DNA of 64,000 bases from Deltaproteobacteria bacterium (lineage in GTDB: Bacteria; Desulfobacterota; Desulfomonilia; UBA1062). Every line of letters starts with the position of its first letter. The stretch's first letter is position 1. Shown here one piece after another: positions 19,501-25,723 of the stretch. Below the pieces are notes generated by a model. That model searched no databases, had not been told where the DNA came from, and was given only the letters and a program-made list of their open reading frames with translations. Where the stretch lies: positions 27,062-91,061 of the forward strand of contig JAHDQN010000016.1 of NCBI GenBank assembly GCA_018433775.1, in the 5' to 3' direction. A program made the translations under genes and the position numbers.

Positions 19501-22500
19501 GGTCAGCCGGGTGCCCACGGTAAGCATGTCCGCCTCGTCCGACACCATTACCCAGGGCCAGACCACGACCCTGAGCTGGACAACCACGGATACGGATACC
19601 GTGAGCATAAATCAGGGCATCGGGGAAGTGGGGGTGAGCGGATATCAGCCCGTATCACCTTCAGTGACCACCACCTATACGATCACAGCCACCAATGCCA
19701 GCGGCTCTGACACCGACAGCGTTACCATCAATGTGAATCCGCTTCCGGCCGTAACCTTCAGCGCATCGGCGAGCTCGATCATCGAGGGGGCAACGAGCAC
19801 CCTGAGCTGGACCGCGACCAATGCCGAGAGTGTGAGCATCAATCAGGGCATCGGCCCGGTTGCCTTGAGCGGAACAAGGGATGTTTCGCCTTCAGCCACC
19901 ACCACTTATGCCATCACGGCAAGCAATGCCTACGGCTCGGTCAGCGAGGAGCTGACCGTCACCGTGACCAGGGTCCCCACCGTGGTTCTCAAGGCGGACT
20001 GCGAGAATATCCTCACCGGCGAACCCGTGACCCTGAGTTGGACATCCACTCACTCCGAGAGTGCGAGCATCGACCAGGGCATAGGAGCGGTTGATACAAA
20101 CGGTTCCTTTTACATAGGATCCATCGGCACCGACACCATCTACACCATCACGGTATCGGGCCCCGGCGGAACTGCCACGGACAGCGTGACCATCCGCACC
20201 AACGACTCCATCGCCGTAAACCTCACCGCATCGCCCGAGCAGATCATCGCAGGCGAAAAGACCGTGCTGTTCTGGCGGTCCTCGGGCGCCGACAGTGTGA
20301 GCATCGACAACACCATCGGCAATGTCTATCCGGTGAACGAGGGATACGTGACCGTGTCTCCGTCCGCCACGACCACCTACACCATCACGGCCTTCAAAGG
20401 CTCAACCACCATCAAAGAGACCGCCACGGTAACCGTGGCCCAGGCACCGGTCGTGAGTATCGCCACTTCTCCGGCCCAGATAGACCAGGGCCAGACCGCG
20501 ACCCCGACCTGGTCGTCCGCGCACGCCGCAACGGCCGTGATCGGCCAGGGTGTGGGCGAGGTGCCCGTAAACGGCTCCACCACGGTATCACCTTTTGTGA
20601 CCACCACCTACACCATCACGGTCGACGGCCCCGGCGGCACCGCCACGGCCGGCACCACGGTAACGGTCAGCACCCCGCCTGTGGTGAGTATTACCGCAAC
20701 ACCTGGCTCCATTGCCCAGGGCGGTACGGCAAACCTTGCCTGGACATCGCAGGGCGCGACATCCGTGAGCATCGACCAGAACATCGGCGCAGTGAGCGCC
20801 TCAGGTAACCGGGCTGTCAGCCCCACGGTGACAACGACCTACACCATCACGGCAACCAACGAGTTCGGCGACACCACCGACAGCGTAACAGTCATTGTGC
20901 ACCCCCAGCCCACCGTGAGCATTTCCGCATCTCCGACAGCCGTCATCCAGGGTGAGAGCACCACGCTCACCTGGACATCCGCCAATGCCGCGAGCGCATC
21001 GATAAACTGCGGAATTGGATCCGTGGATGTGAACGGATCTATGAGCATATCACCGGCTGCAACCACCACCTACACCCTTACGGTGACCGGCCCGGGCGGC
21101 ACTGCCACGAGTTCGGTCACGGTCGCGGTCAACCAGCTTCCGAGCGTGAACCTGTCCGCAAGCCCGACAAATGTGGCGTCCGGCGGCGGCACGACCCTGA
21201 CCTGGAGCACGGCGAACACCCTTTCCGTGGAGATAGACCAGGGCATCGGCGCAGTCTCTCTCAGCGGATCGCGCAGCATTACCCCGGAAATAACCACCAC
21301 CTACACCATCACCGCCGCCAATGCCCACGGCTACACGACCGACACGGTGACAGTCATGGTGGAGGAGGCCCCCACGGTCGATCTCTCCGCACTCAGCACC
21401 TCAATCCCGGTGGGCGGCGGCACAACACTCTCGTGGTCGTCTTCCGGCGCAGATACTGTGAGCATCAACCAGGGCATTGGGTCCGTGGCCCTCGACGGCT
21501 CCATGGACGTTACCCCCGGCATCACCACCACCTATATCGTCACGGCCGTGAACGCCTATGGCACGGCCACCGACTCGGTGACCATCACGGTCAGTCCGCT
21601 GCCCACGGTGAACATCTCAGCCTCTCCCACCTTGCTCGATGTGGGCCAGGCCTCCACGCTCTCCTGGACCTCGACGAACGCTGCATCGGCGGCCGTCGAC
21701 CAGGGCATCGGACCGGTGGCGATAAACGGCTCCATGTCCGTGGCCCCGCTGGTGACCACCACCTACACGATCACAGCGACCGGTTCGGGCGGCACGGCCC
21801 AGGATAATGTCACGGTCGCGGTGAACCAGGCCCCGGCCGTGAACCTGAGCGCAGCTCCCACCGCGATCAACCCCGGCGGATCAGCGACGCTGTCCTGGAC
21901 CTCGACCAACGCCACCTCGGCAAGCATCGACCAGACCATCGGCACGGTGTCGGTCAACGGCTCAAGCACGGTCACGCCCACGGTGACCACCACCTACACC
22001 ATCACGGTCAGCGGTCCCGGAGGTACGGCGACCGGCAGTGTCACCATAAGCGTGAGTGATCTGCCCAGTGTGAGCATCAGCGTAACGCCGAATCCCATCG
22101 ACTTGAGCGAATCGACCGTCCTGACCTGGTCCTCGTCCAACGCCACATCCGTGCGGATCGACCAGGGCATCGGGCCGGTGGCGACGAGCGGGTTCCTGAC
22201 CGTATATCCAACATCAACCCGGACCTACACCATTACCGCCGAAGGCCCCGGAGGAACGGTGAGCTCGAGCGTGGTCGTAACAGTGAACCAGCCCCCGGAA
22301 GTGACCCTGACAGCAGTTCCCGACCGGGTCATCAAGGGCGAAAAGGTTACGCTCACATGGACCTCGCTCAATGCAGACTCCATGAGCATCGACCCTGAAC
22401 CAGGCGTTGTCGCCCTGAACGGTTCTCATGAAGTATATCCCCAAATACCCACGCTCTACACCATCACTGCCACGGCAGCATGGGATATCCTGCCCACCAC

Positions 22501-23509
22501 GGCTACAGTCTTCGTGGGGGTGGTACCCCGTGAGGCCGCGTATATCCCCATAGCGGTCAATCCAGGTCTTGATTACAGCCTGGCTGTCATGGACCTGGAG
22601 ATCCCGGCCGTCACCTACACCATCGACTCGGTAGGCAGGAAACCCTTCGGCGTGGTCCCGCATCCCTCGCTCGACTACCTCTATGTGGCCTGTCTTGAAG
22701 ACACTACAATCGAAAAGATCGACGTGTTCACGGGCGAGAGACTCGCAGTCATAAATGTGGCGGACTTGCCCAGAGACATTACAATCACTCCTGACGGTTC
22801 CACGGTCTACGTATCCCTGCTTGACTATGATAACACAGGAGATGTGGCGGTCATCAATACGGCAAGTGACACCCTCATCACCACCATTAATGTGCCCAAC
22901 AATGCCAAGGCGATCGCCATGAGTCCAGATGGCTCAATACTCTATGTGTCCAGCACTTACCTCTCCGGCGCGGCAGATAAAAATTACTATATTTCCGTGA
23001 TGGACACTGTGACCAACACTATCGTTGACACCGTTGTTACCAGCCCGTACAAACCCTTCGACCTGGCGGTCAGCCCGGATGGATCGCGGGTCTACATAGC
23101 CAACGAGGGATACGGGCTCAGTTATCTGGACACCGCGGACAATTCCCTGGTGGGGGTTATCGAGGAGGCTCATAAGATATATGCGCGTCTGGCGGTGAGC
23201 CCCGGCGGAGAATATGTCTATGTGTCGACGCTCAATGATAGTAATTTCCAGGCAGAGGTCTCGGTGATCGATGCGGGGACCGGGAGTCTGGCAGCCATCA
23301 TACCAATCACACAGCCTGATCAGTATCTGGAGTTCAAGGGCATGGATGTCCATCCGACGGCTTCCGAGCTGTACATGATCTACAGGGCGGGCAACACGGG
23401 CCTGCACGATTTCTATGTGATCGACACGACGAGCAATACCATCGTTAACCGACTGACGGCAGGAGTCGAGGGCGACATCTACGGCGATCTCCTGATCATA
23501 CGACCATAA
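10565..23509 (+). CDS. Giant secreted protein: two malectin-like domains, 47 Ig-like repeats, C-terminal beta-propeller
   Basis: 4,314 aa from the ATG at 10565, chosen because a Sec signal (MDVTWKRFFLTTVAFVLFIA, ending SAHA) follows; an upstream in-frame ATG lacks this. Residues about 30-178 form a malectin-like carbohydrate-binding domain (NAGGAAYTASDGTSYLAD, YQSQRYGFGSEFSYSIP, HFAELYY). Seven repeats follow, then a second malectin-like domain (12740-13189), 40 more repeats, and a YVTN-type beta-propeller (22526-23506; VAVINTASDTLITTINVP, AVSPDGSRVYIANEG). Each repeat of about 77 residues contains a TLSWTSxNAxSVSIDQGIG-type core and VTTTYTITA. No sortase signal, T9SS tail, transmembrane anchor or calcium nonapeptides are visible, so retention at the surface is unexplained. 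Likely an adhesin or glycan-binding filament. A strong palindromic terminator ends the unit. Confidence 0.9.
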   Translation: MDVTWKRFFLTTVAFVLFIAFLMTSAHAAVVAVNAGGAAYTASDGTSYLADVHFTGGSTYTATQDIVNTGDDPLYQSQRYGFGSEFSYSIPIDAGIYDITLHFAELYYDNAGDQIFDVDIEHGEYSLQDIDILNEADGKFMSYTRTVSSVNVSDGELNITFYGAHDASVCAIEVNLAAPTAEISANPGTIDAGQDVTLSWETTNATGVSIDQGIGIVDDSGSRTESPAVTTTYRITANGPGGTITDSVTVTVNTPAPTVMFTDSSASIVEGNQYILSWASENATSASIDNGVGPVDPTGDKGVYPVLTTTYTITVSGPGGTAADSVTVNVLPLPTVDITADPTNVNIGSSSTLSWTSSNATSVTISPGNLSDALSGTLTVTPTETTTYTITATNAHGSREESVMVMVEEPPIIKSFTADHVSIVRGSSATLAWDTEGADSVSIGDIGTVTPDGTMTVTPLVDTTYTLSASNQSSDGLPVTSSVTVEVNEPSTAGITASPTTIIAGQNQTVTLSWSSTNAESAFIHNSASGSSQSVALSGSMTVSPAQTTTYTLTVDGPGGEATHSTTVTVYYLPTVSIDADDEDIAAGASTTLQWTSTDATSASIEGIGPVSVNGSLVVTPLVTTNYVINVTGPGGQASDNITVNTHPVPTVSITSDLTTIDPGGSAVLSWTSSNAATATINSGIGHVNPVGTLAVSPLVTTTYTIRVEGLGGTASDSVTVSLSSQMAVAINCGGGAYTAMDGKRHAADTYYTGGNVYSTSHAIAGTSDDMIYQSQRYGYGSDFSYAVPLANWNYDITFRFSEMYYDYAGDQVFSIIAEDEQIVADLDILSQAAKYTAYDVTVSSVAVSDGVLNLTFSGLNDAAVCAIEVTPTPPAATLTASINPIIEGTSTVLNWTSMDATVASLDQGIGTVPLSGTINVSPVVTTTYTLTVDGPGGFSTVSTTVTVNNLPVISSFAASPVTITEGDSTNLSWTTANTVSASIDLIEEIIGVIGSVSVSPVVTTTYMLTATNPYGSRSDTVTVIVNNLPVINTFTASPNPITEGFPTTLSWTTTNATGVIIDNGVGSLNTSGSVDVSPEEETTYILTATNDYGARSESVTVSVDRLPSVDISASPSTILEGAATTLSWTSFDTDTLTIEPDIGVFLTPNTSESVSISPTRTTEYRITAENEYGLRSDSVIVTVNNLPAISSFIASSSAIIEGQSANLSWSVAGADSVSINQGVGLVDLTGTREVFPVITTTYTLTAVNIHGTRTANVSIVVDQLPTVSISAVPNAISEGEYCTLYWSTFNATTAEIDEGIGVVTPNVMGNRDNVSPVVTTTYTLTAGNASGTRTASTTVTVYSDPVIGSFTADSNAIVEGSPAMLTWSTTHADSASIDNGVGAVAVNGSVTVTPAVTTTYTLTISNRYGSASESQTITVNHLPLVSLSVQPGTIARGESATLSWTTSNAETVSIDNGVGAQTPNTAGTYTVSPELTTTYTITAGNDFGERTANVTVNVNTPPTLSISADSSVICQGDSAILTWNSTDADTVSIDRGIGTVDQSGSMPVSPTTDTSYTITATNESGTSTAGVSITVNSAPAAQITADAVSINSGESVTLTWSTNGATNAIISPDIGEVDLNGSREVSLTEDTTFTISAYGCGESSDSIFIRVYNQPTVAISASPDTITQGQSSTLSWTTKDATSVSIDQGIGEVEENGDISVSPQGTTTYTITVEGPAGQGSDSVTLNVNRLPVIDTFTASPTRIAQGGISTLTWTTTNATSASIDPITEEIGVSGSIDVSPSVTTAYTLNALNSYGLTTAVFTVVVGDDAPVINAFTTDTEYVVSGKTCTLSWSVSGAETGGVSIDSGIGVVSEIGSMEVSPSAGINVYTLSATNGASITEATVTIHAGIPPEVSISASPNPVGQGGDTTLSWESEGASTLTITPDIGPVDAEGSMVVSPESEITYTITGTNPYGTGTANVTIDVIPLPVIDSFTASPDSVPSGGSTELSWATTGADSVNIDQVGAVALTGTQSVTPGVTTTYILTATNSSGSVTREITVVVNDLPTVSITADLTTLTEGETSILSWNCSNADIVTIDRGIGIVASSGSQAVTPSVTTTYTITATNAYGSLTDSVTVSVNTLPQVSIWALPDMITGGQSATLSWSSSDADIVEIDNGVGIQTPNSSGSQIVEPTTTTTYTITATNDFGTRTAGVTVTVGTPPTVSLSASLPTINQGQSTTLFWSSTGSANVSIDQGIGNVTASGSLDVSPLVTTEYTILAASAFGMAQQSLIVTVNNLPMVSIAAMPEAINSGDPCQLTWTSINADMVSIDPGIGPVAPNSQGSQSVSPSVTTKYTITASNVFGSQFQEVTVVVNVLPTVNISASPSTIDEGTSTTLSWSSTNADTVSIDQGIGLVATEGSMTVAPVVTTTYKVIATNAFGSQEAEAIVFVGNYPVLTFSVSPTKVKEGESAELAWSCTGADEVTIEPGIGVQAAGGTYPVSPAETTTYTISATNDVGTSTATATLMVDNVPTANISADDTSIIQGGSTTLSWSTTNADMASIDQGIGIVTPNIAGSRVESPTVTTTYTILATNAYGSASDTVTITVSEQPMPTVSISAEPNTIFNPDNVLLSWNSTNADSVEIDQGIGQVTPVEGGSLEIPVNETTTYTITATNAYGSATDFVTVAVGQLPGVSISATRSPITQGESTTLVWESVNADSCSIDQGIGDVDLSGNREVSPLVTTTYTIEATNDSGPVTASVTVEVNELPVIDTFTADTPSINEGQSATLSWMTANADSASIDRGVGTVSPNGSVMVSPTVTTTYTLTATNAYGSDTALLTITVTQLPAASITANPAQIETGGSTVLSWTSSNATSVTIEPAIGMDPVPLSGSVTVWPEGTTNYTITAMNANGSVTDSVTVITGDVPMVDITATPEFISQGSSSTLSWTATGADTVSIDQGIGTVAATGTQTVAPAATTTYTVTAGNAYGTVHASATVSVSRVPTVSMSASSDTITQGQTTTLSWTTTDTDTVSINQGIGEVGVSGYQPVSPSVTTTYTITATNASGSDTDSVTINVNPLPAVTFSASASSIIEGATSTLSWTATNAESVSINQGIGPVALSGTRDVSPSATTTYAITASNAYGSVSEELTVTVTRVPTVVLKADCENILTGEPVTLSWTSTHSESASIDQGIGAVDTNGSFYIGSIGTDTIYTITVSGPGGTATDSVTIRTNDSIAVNLTASPEQIIAGEKTVLFWRSSGADSVSIDNTIGNVYPVNEGYVTVSPSATTTYTITAFKGSTTIKETATVTVAQAPVVSIATSPAQIDQGQTATPTWSSAHAATAVIGQGVGEVPVNGSTTVSPFVTTTYTITVDGPGGTATAGTTVTVSTPPVVSITATPGSIAQGGTANLAWTSQGATSVSIDQNIGAVSASGNRAVSPTVTTTYTITATNEFGDTTDSVTVIVHPQPTVSISASPTAVIQGESTTLTWTSANAASASINCGIGSVDVNGSMSISPAATTTYTLTVTGPGGTATSSVTVAVNQLPSVNLSASPTNVASGGGTTLTWSTANTLSVEIDQGIGAVSLSGSRSITPEITTTYTITAANAHGYTTDTVTVMVEEAPTVDLSALSTSIPVGGGTTLSWSSSGADTVSINQGIGSVALDGSMDVTPGITTTYIVTAVNAYGTATDSVTITVSPLPTVNISASPTLLDVGQASTLSWTSTNAASAAVDQGIGPVAINGSMSVAPLVTTTYTITATGSGGTAQDNVTVAVNQAPAVNLSAAPTAINPGGSATLSWTSTNATSASIDQTIGTVSVNGSSTVTPTVTTTYTITVSGPGGTATGSVTISVSDLPSVSISVTPNPIDLSESTVLTWSSSNATSVRIDQGIGPVATSGFLTVYPTSTRTYTITAEGPGGTVSSSVVVTVNQPPEVTLTAVPDRVIKGEKVTLTWTSLNADSMSIDPEPGVVALNGSHEVYPQIPTLYTITATAAWDILPTTATVFVGVVPREAAYIPIAVNPGLDYSLAVMDLEIPAVTYTIDSVGRKPFGVVPHPSLDYLYVACLEDTTIEKIDVFTGERLAVINVADLPRDITITPDGSTVYVSLLDYDNTGDVAVINTASDTLITTINVPNNAKAIAMSPDGSILYVSSTYLSGAADKNYYISVMDTVTNTIVDTVVTSPYKPFDLAVSPDGSRVYIANEGYGLSYLDTADNSLVGVIEEAHKIYARLAVSPGGEYVYVSTLNDSNFQAEVSVIDAGTGSLAAIIPITQPDQYLEFKGMDVHPTASELYMIYRAGNTGLHDFYVIDTTSNTIVNRLTAGVEGDIYGDLLIIRP
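11099..12739 (+). repeat. Tandem repeat block 1 of the giant gene (7 units)
   Basis: Seven in-frame units averaging 234 bp between the two malectin-like domains. Units start with a proline codon (PTV/PVI-type) and carry LSW, the SIDxGIG loop and TTTYTI. They are diverged at DNA level, so recombination between units is probably limited. Most units in this block close with a GPGG loop. Confidence 0.9.
13190..22525 (+). repeat. Tandem repeat block 2 of the giant gene (40 units)
   Basis: Forty in-frame units averaging 233 bp. Units 9-36 (counting from the first block) nearly all close with an N-x-Y/F/S-G loop such as TNAYG, while units 37, 39, 41, 45 and 46 return to GPGG. The period also produces many spurious antisense open frames of about 231 bp. 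This is a protein-coding repeat, not a CRISPR array. Confidence 0.9.
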
Positions 23510-23513
23510 ACAG

Positions 23514-23566
23514 AGCGGGCTGGCCAGGAGGCAGCATGCTGCCTCCTGGCCAGCCCGCTTCTTTAT
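23514..23566 (+). terminator. 46-nt perfect palindrome terminator after the giant gene
   Basis: Positions 23514-23559 are a perfect palindrome (22-bp arms around a central AT), starting four nt after the TAA, followed by TCTTTATT. The stem is extremely stable. T-richness downstream is moderate on the plus strand, and the minus strand has no gene to terminate nearby. Confidence 0.85.
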
Positions 23567-23843
23567 TCCTGCATAGTTTACAGCCAGGTGAAGGCTGAAC
23601 TCATTACTCTCATAGCCTATGGGAGTGCCTGTGCTTGCAGGTTTCTTGAACGTAACTGCAGGAATAATCTCCCGCCTGATGTAATGAATAAAACGCTTGG
23701 CAAGGAAGGGTTGCCCAATACAAACTATTTTCTCCTTCCGGGAGCTTTCATTGTCGCCGGTCGAAAGGTATCGGCCCTGACCCTGATAACCATGAGGTAA
23801 GTCAAATAATCCGGTTTGTATGATCCCTGAAAAGTTATTGTTC
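23567..23843. other. Intergenic, no gene seen
   Basis: About 280 bp between the giant-gene terminator and the tetR promoter. A 70-codon plus frame (23588-23800) has no ribosome-binding site and no family resemblance, and was not accepted. Confidence 0.4.
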
Positions 23844-23889
23844 TTGACATCTGGGACAATAACATTAATATCTAACCAACCGGTGGTTA
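23844..23889 (+). promoter_or_regulatory. tetR-efflux operon promoter and TetR operator
   Basis: TTGACA at 23844-23849, 16-nt spacer, TAATAT at 23866-23871. Overlapping and following the -10 is the dyad TAACCAACCGGTGGTTA (23873-23889), a classic TetR-type operator shape. Its position would block transcription initiation, so autorepression of the downstream efflux operon is likely. Confidence 0.7.
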
Positions 23890-23955
23890 ATCATGATGGA
23901 TGTTGAATGCTGCAGGATGGATGAGAGAAGACGTACAAGGGATACAGGACGAGAA

Positions 23956-24594
23956 ATGAAAGATGAAAGAGTGACCAAGGAGAAGATCCTGGACGCCGCG
24001 ACAACACTTTTCGCAGACAAGGGCTTCGACGGGACCAAGGTGCAGGAGATCGCGGATGCGGCAGGGGTGAACAAGGCCATGCTCTACTACTATTTCAAGA
24101 GCAAGGACGACCTGCTCATGGCCGTGATCGGCCGGTTCATCGAAGGGATCAGGGACTCGATCCCGCAGCACTTTGCTGTCACTGCCGACACGGCCCGGAG
24201 CATCGAGAACTTCCTGGATTTCTACATCGGGTATCTGGCCCGCAACCGGGCCTTTGTCCGGCTCATGGCGTGGGAGTTGCTCTCGGGACAGCACCTGGAC
24301 ACCATTGCACGCGACCATATCATTCCCACCTTCGGGCTCATGCGGGAAAAGATCATACAGGCGATCTCGGAAAGGGCAATCCGCCGGGTGTCTCCCGAGC
24401 ACACCATATTCTCGGTGGTGGGGATGAATATCTTCTATATCGTTGCCTCGCCGCTCTTCACCCTGATCCTGGGCGACGATCCGCTCACCCCTGAGATGAT
24501 CGAAAAGAGAAAGCAGGCAGTGGCCGACCTCGTCATGAACGGGCTCATCCCGGAAGAGCTCAGGCACCCGGCCCGCGAGAAGGCTGATAGCTGA
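23956..24594 (+). CDS. TetR/AcrR-family transcriptional repressor
   Basis: 212 aa from the ATG at 23956. A longer frame starts at 23893, but that start lies four nt after the operator dyad, with no ribosome-binding site, so the internal start is preferred. The N-terminal helix-turn-helix reads KEKILDAATTLFADKGFDGTKVQEIADAAGVNKAMLYYYFKSKDDLL across residues 8-54, a textbook TetR domain, followed by an all-helical ligand/dimer domain. The palindrome at 23873-23889 is its likely operator. It is followed after 97 nt by the membrane-fusion, ATPase and permease genes of an ABC exporter and probably senses one of its substrates. Confidence 0.93.
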   Translation: MKDERVTKEKILDAATTLFADKGFDGTKVQEIADAAGVNKAMLYYYFKSKDDLLMAVIGRFIEGIRDSIPQHFAVTADTARSIENFLDFYIGYLARNRAFVRLMAWELLSGQHLDTIARDHIIPTFGLMREKIIQAISERAIRRVSPEHTIFSVVGMNIFYIVASPLFTLILGDDPLTPEMIEKRKQAVADLVMNGLIPEELRHPAREKADS

Positions 24595-24691
24595 TCGCCA
24601 TGAACGATATGCAAGAGAGCAGGTGCGGAGACCGTGATGCCAGGGGTCATCGGGTGGTTTCCCATGTCATACAGAGTGGAAGGGGGCGAAC

Positions 24692-25723
24692 ATGAAAAGA
24701 CAGGTGGTGATCCCGGTACTGATTATTGCGGTGCTGATTGCGGGGGGCATCCTGTATGCGGTGTTCCGCGGCGGGAACGACCGTGACGTTATCCGGGTGT
24801 CGGGCAACATCGAGGCCACCGATGTGCAGTTGAGCTTCAAGATCCCGGGAAGGCTCCAGAGCAGGCCGGTCAGCGAGGGGGACCGCGTGCAGAAAGGACA
24901 GATCGTGGCAGAGCTCGACAGGAGCGATGAGGAGGTCTCGGTCGAGCAGGCCCGCTCGAATGTGAATTATGCGAGGGCGGTGCTTCAGGAACTTGAAAAA
25001 GGGAGCAGAACCCAGGAGGTCGAGGCAGCACGGGCGGAGCTGAAGAGGGCGCGGGCCGGACAGGAGACGGCTCAGGCACAGCTCGAGCTCGCCCGGTCGG
25101 ACTATGAACGCTTCTCCAAGCTCCAGGAGCAGGGAGGGATCAGCCTGAGGGAGCTCGAAGAATACCGTACCGGATATGCCGTGGCCCGAAGCGCCTATGG
25201 AGAGGCCGATGCGCGCGTGAGGGCTGCGCGTCAGCAGCTCAGCCTCGTCGAGGAGGGCCCCCGGAAGGAGAAGATCGAGCAGGCCGCCTCGCAGCTGGAA
25301 AACGCCGAGAAGGCCCTGAAAAAGGCCGAGCTCTCTCTTTCGTACACCACCCTGCGCGCCCCTATGGATGCAGTGGTCCTGAGCACCGCGGTAGAGGCAG
25401 GCGAGTACCTGAATCCGGGCACGCCGGTCATGACCATTGCCGACCTCGAGCACCCCTGGCTCCGCGCCTATGTGGCCGAGACCGATCTGGGCAGGATATC
25501 CCTGAACCAGGTAGTGGAGGTCACGACCGACACCTATCCCGGTAAGGTCTACCAGGGGCGCATCAGCTTCATCTCCTCCGAGGCCGAGTTCACCCCCAAA
25601 TCCGTCCAGACCGAGGAGGAGCGGGTCAACCTGGTCTACCGGATCAAGATCGCCCTTCAGAACCCCAACCAGGAGCTCAAGCCCGGGATGCCGGCCGATG
25701 CCGTCATCAGGCTGGATAAGTGA
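24692..25723 (+). CDS. HlyD/YbhG-like periplasmic membrane-fusion protein
   Basis: 343 aa. One N-terminal membrane helix (about 6-25), then half a biotinyl-lipoyl domain (VSGNIEATDVQLSFKIPGRL), a coiled-coil hairpin at roughly 80-215 rich in Glu, Ala, Arg and Gln, the returning lipoyl half (TTLRAPMDAVVLSTAVEAGEYL split by the beta turn) and a beta-barrel with AYVAETDLGRI. This matches the EmrA/YbhG adaptor class that links an inner-membrane exporter to an outer-membrane channel. The stop is directly followed by the ATPase start. No outer-membrane TolC-type gene is in the window. Confidence 0.9.
   Translation: MKRQVVIPVLIIAVLIAGGILYAVFRGGNDRDVIRVSGNIEATDVQLSFKIPGRLQSRPVSEGDRVQKGQIVAELDRSDEEVSVEQARSNVNYARAVLQELEKGSRTQEVEAARAELKRARAGQETAQAQLELARSDYERFSKLQEQGGISLRELEEYRTGYAVARSAYGEADARVRAARQQLSLVEEGPRKEKIEQAASQLENAEKALKKAELSLSYTTLRAPMDAVVLSTAVEAGEYLNPGTPVMTIADLEHPWLRAYVAETDLGRISLNQVVEVTTDTYPGKVYQGRISFISSEAEFTPKSVQTEEERVNLVYRIKIALQNPNQELKPGMPADAVIRLDK

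Noticed and set aside
11047..22000. Many antisense open frames of about 70-76 codons, spaced at about 231 bp, inside the giant gene
   Set aside because: They recur with the coding repeat, look like mirror translations of the same unit and have no ribosome-binding sites.
11099..22525. Regular repeats suggesting a CRISPR or satellite array
   Set aside because: The period is about 77 codons, in frame, diverged and fully translated; there are no short identical repeats with unique spacers.
23588..23800. 70-codon plus-strand frame after the giant gene
   Set aside because: No ribosome-binding site or recognisable motif.
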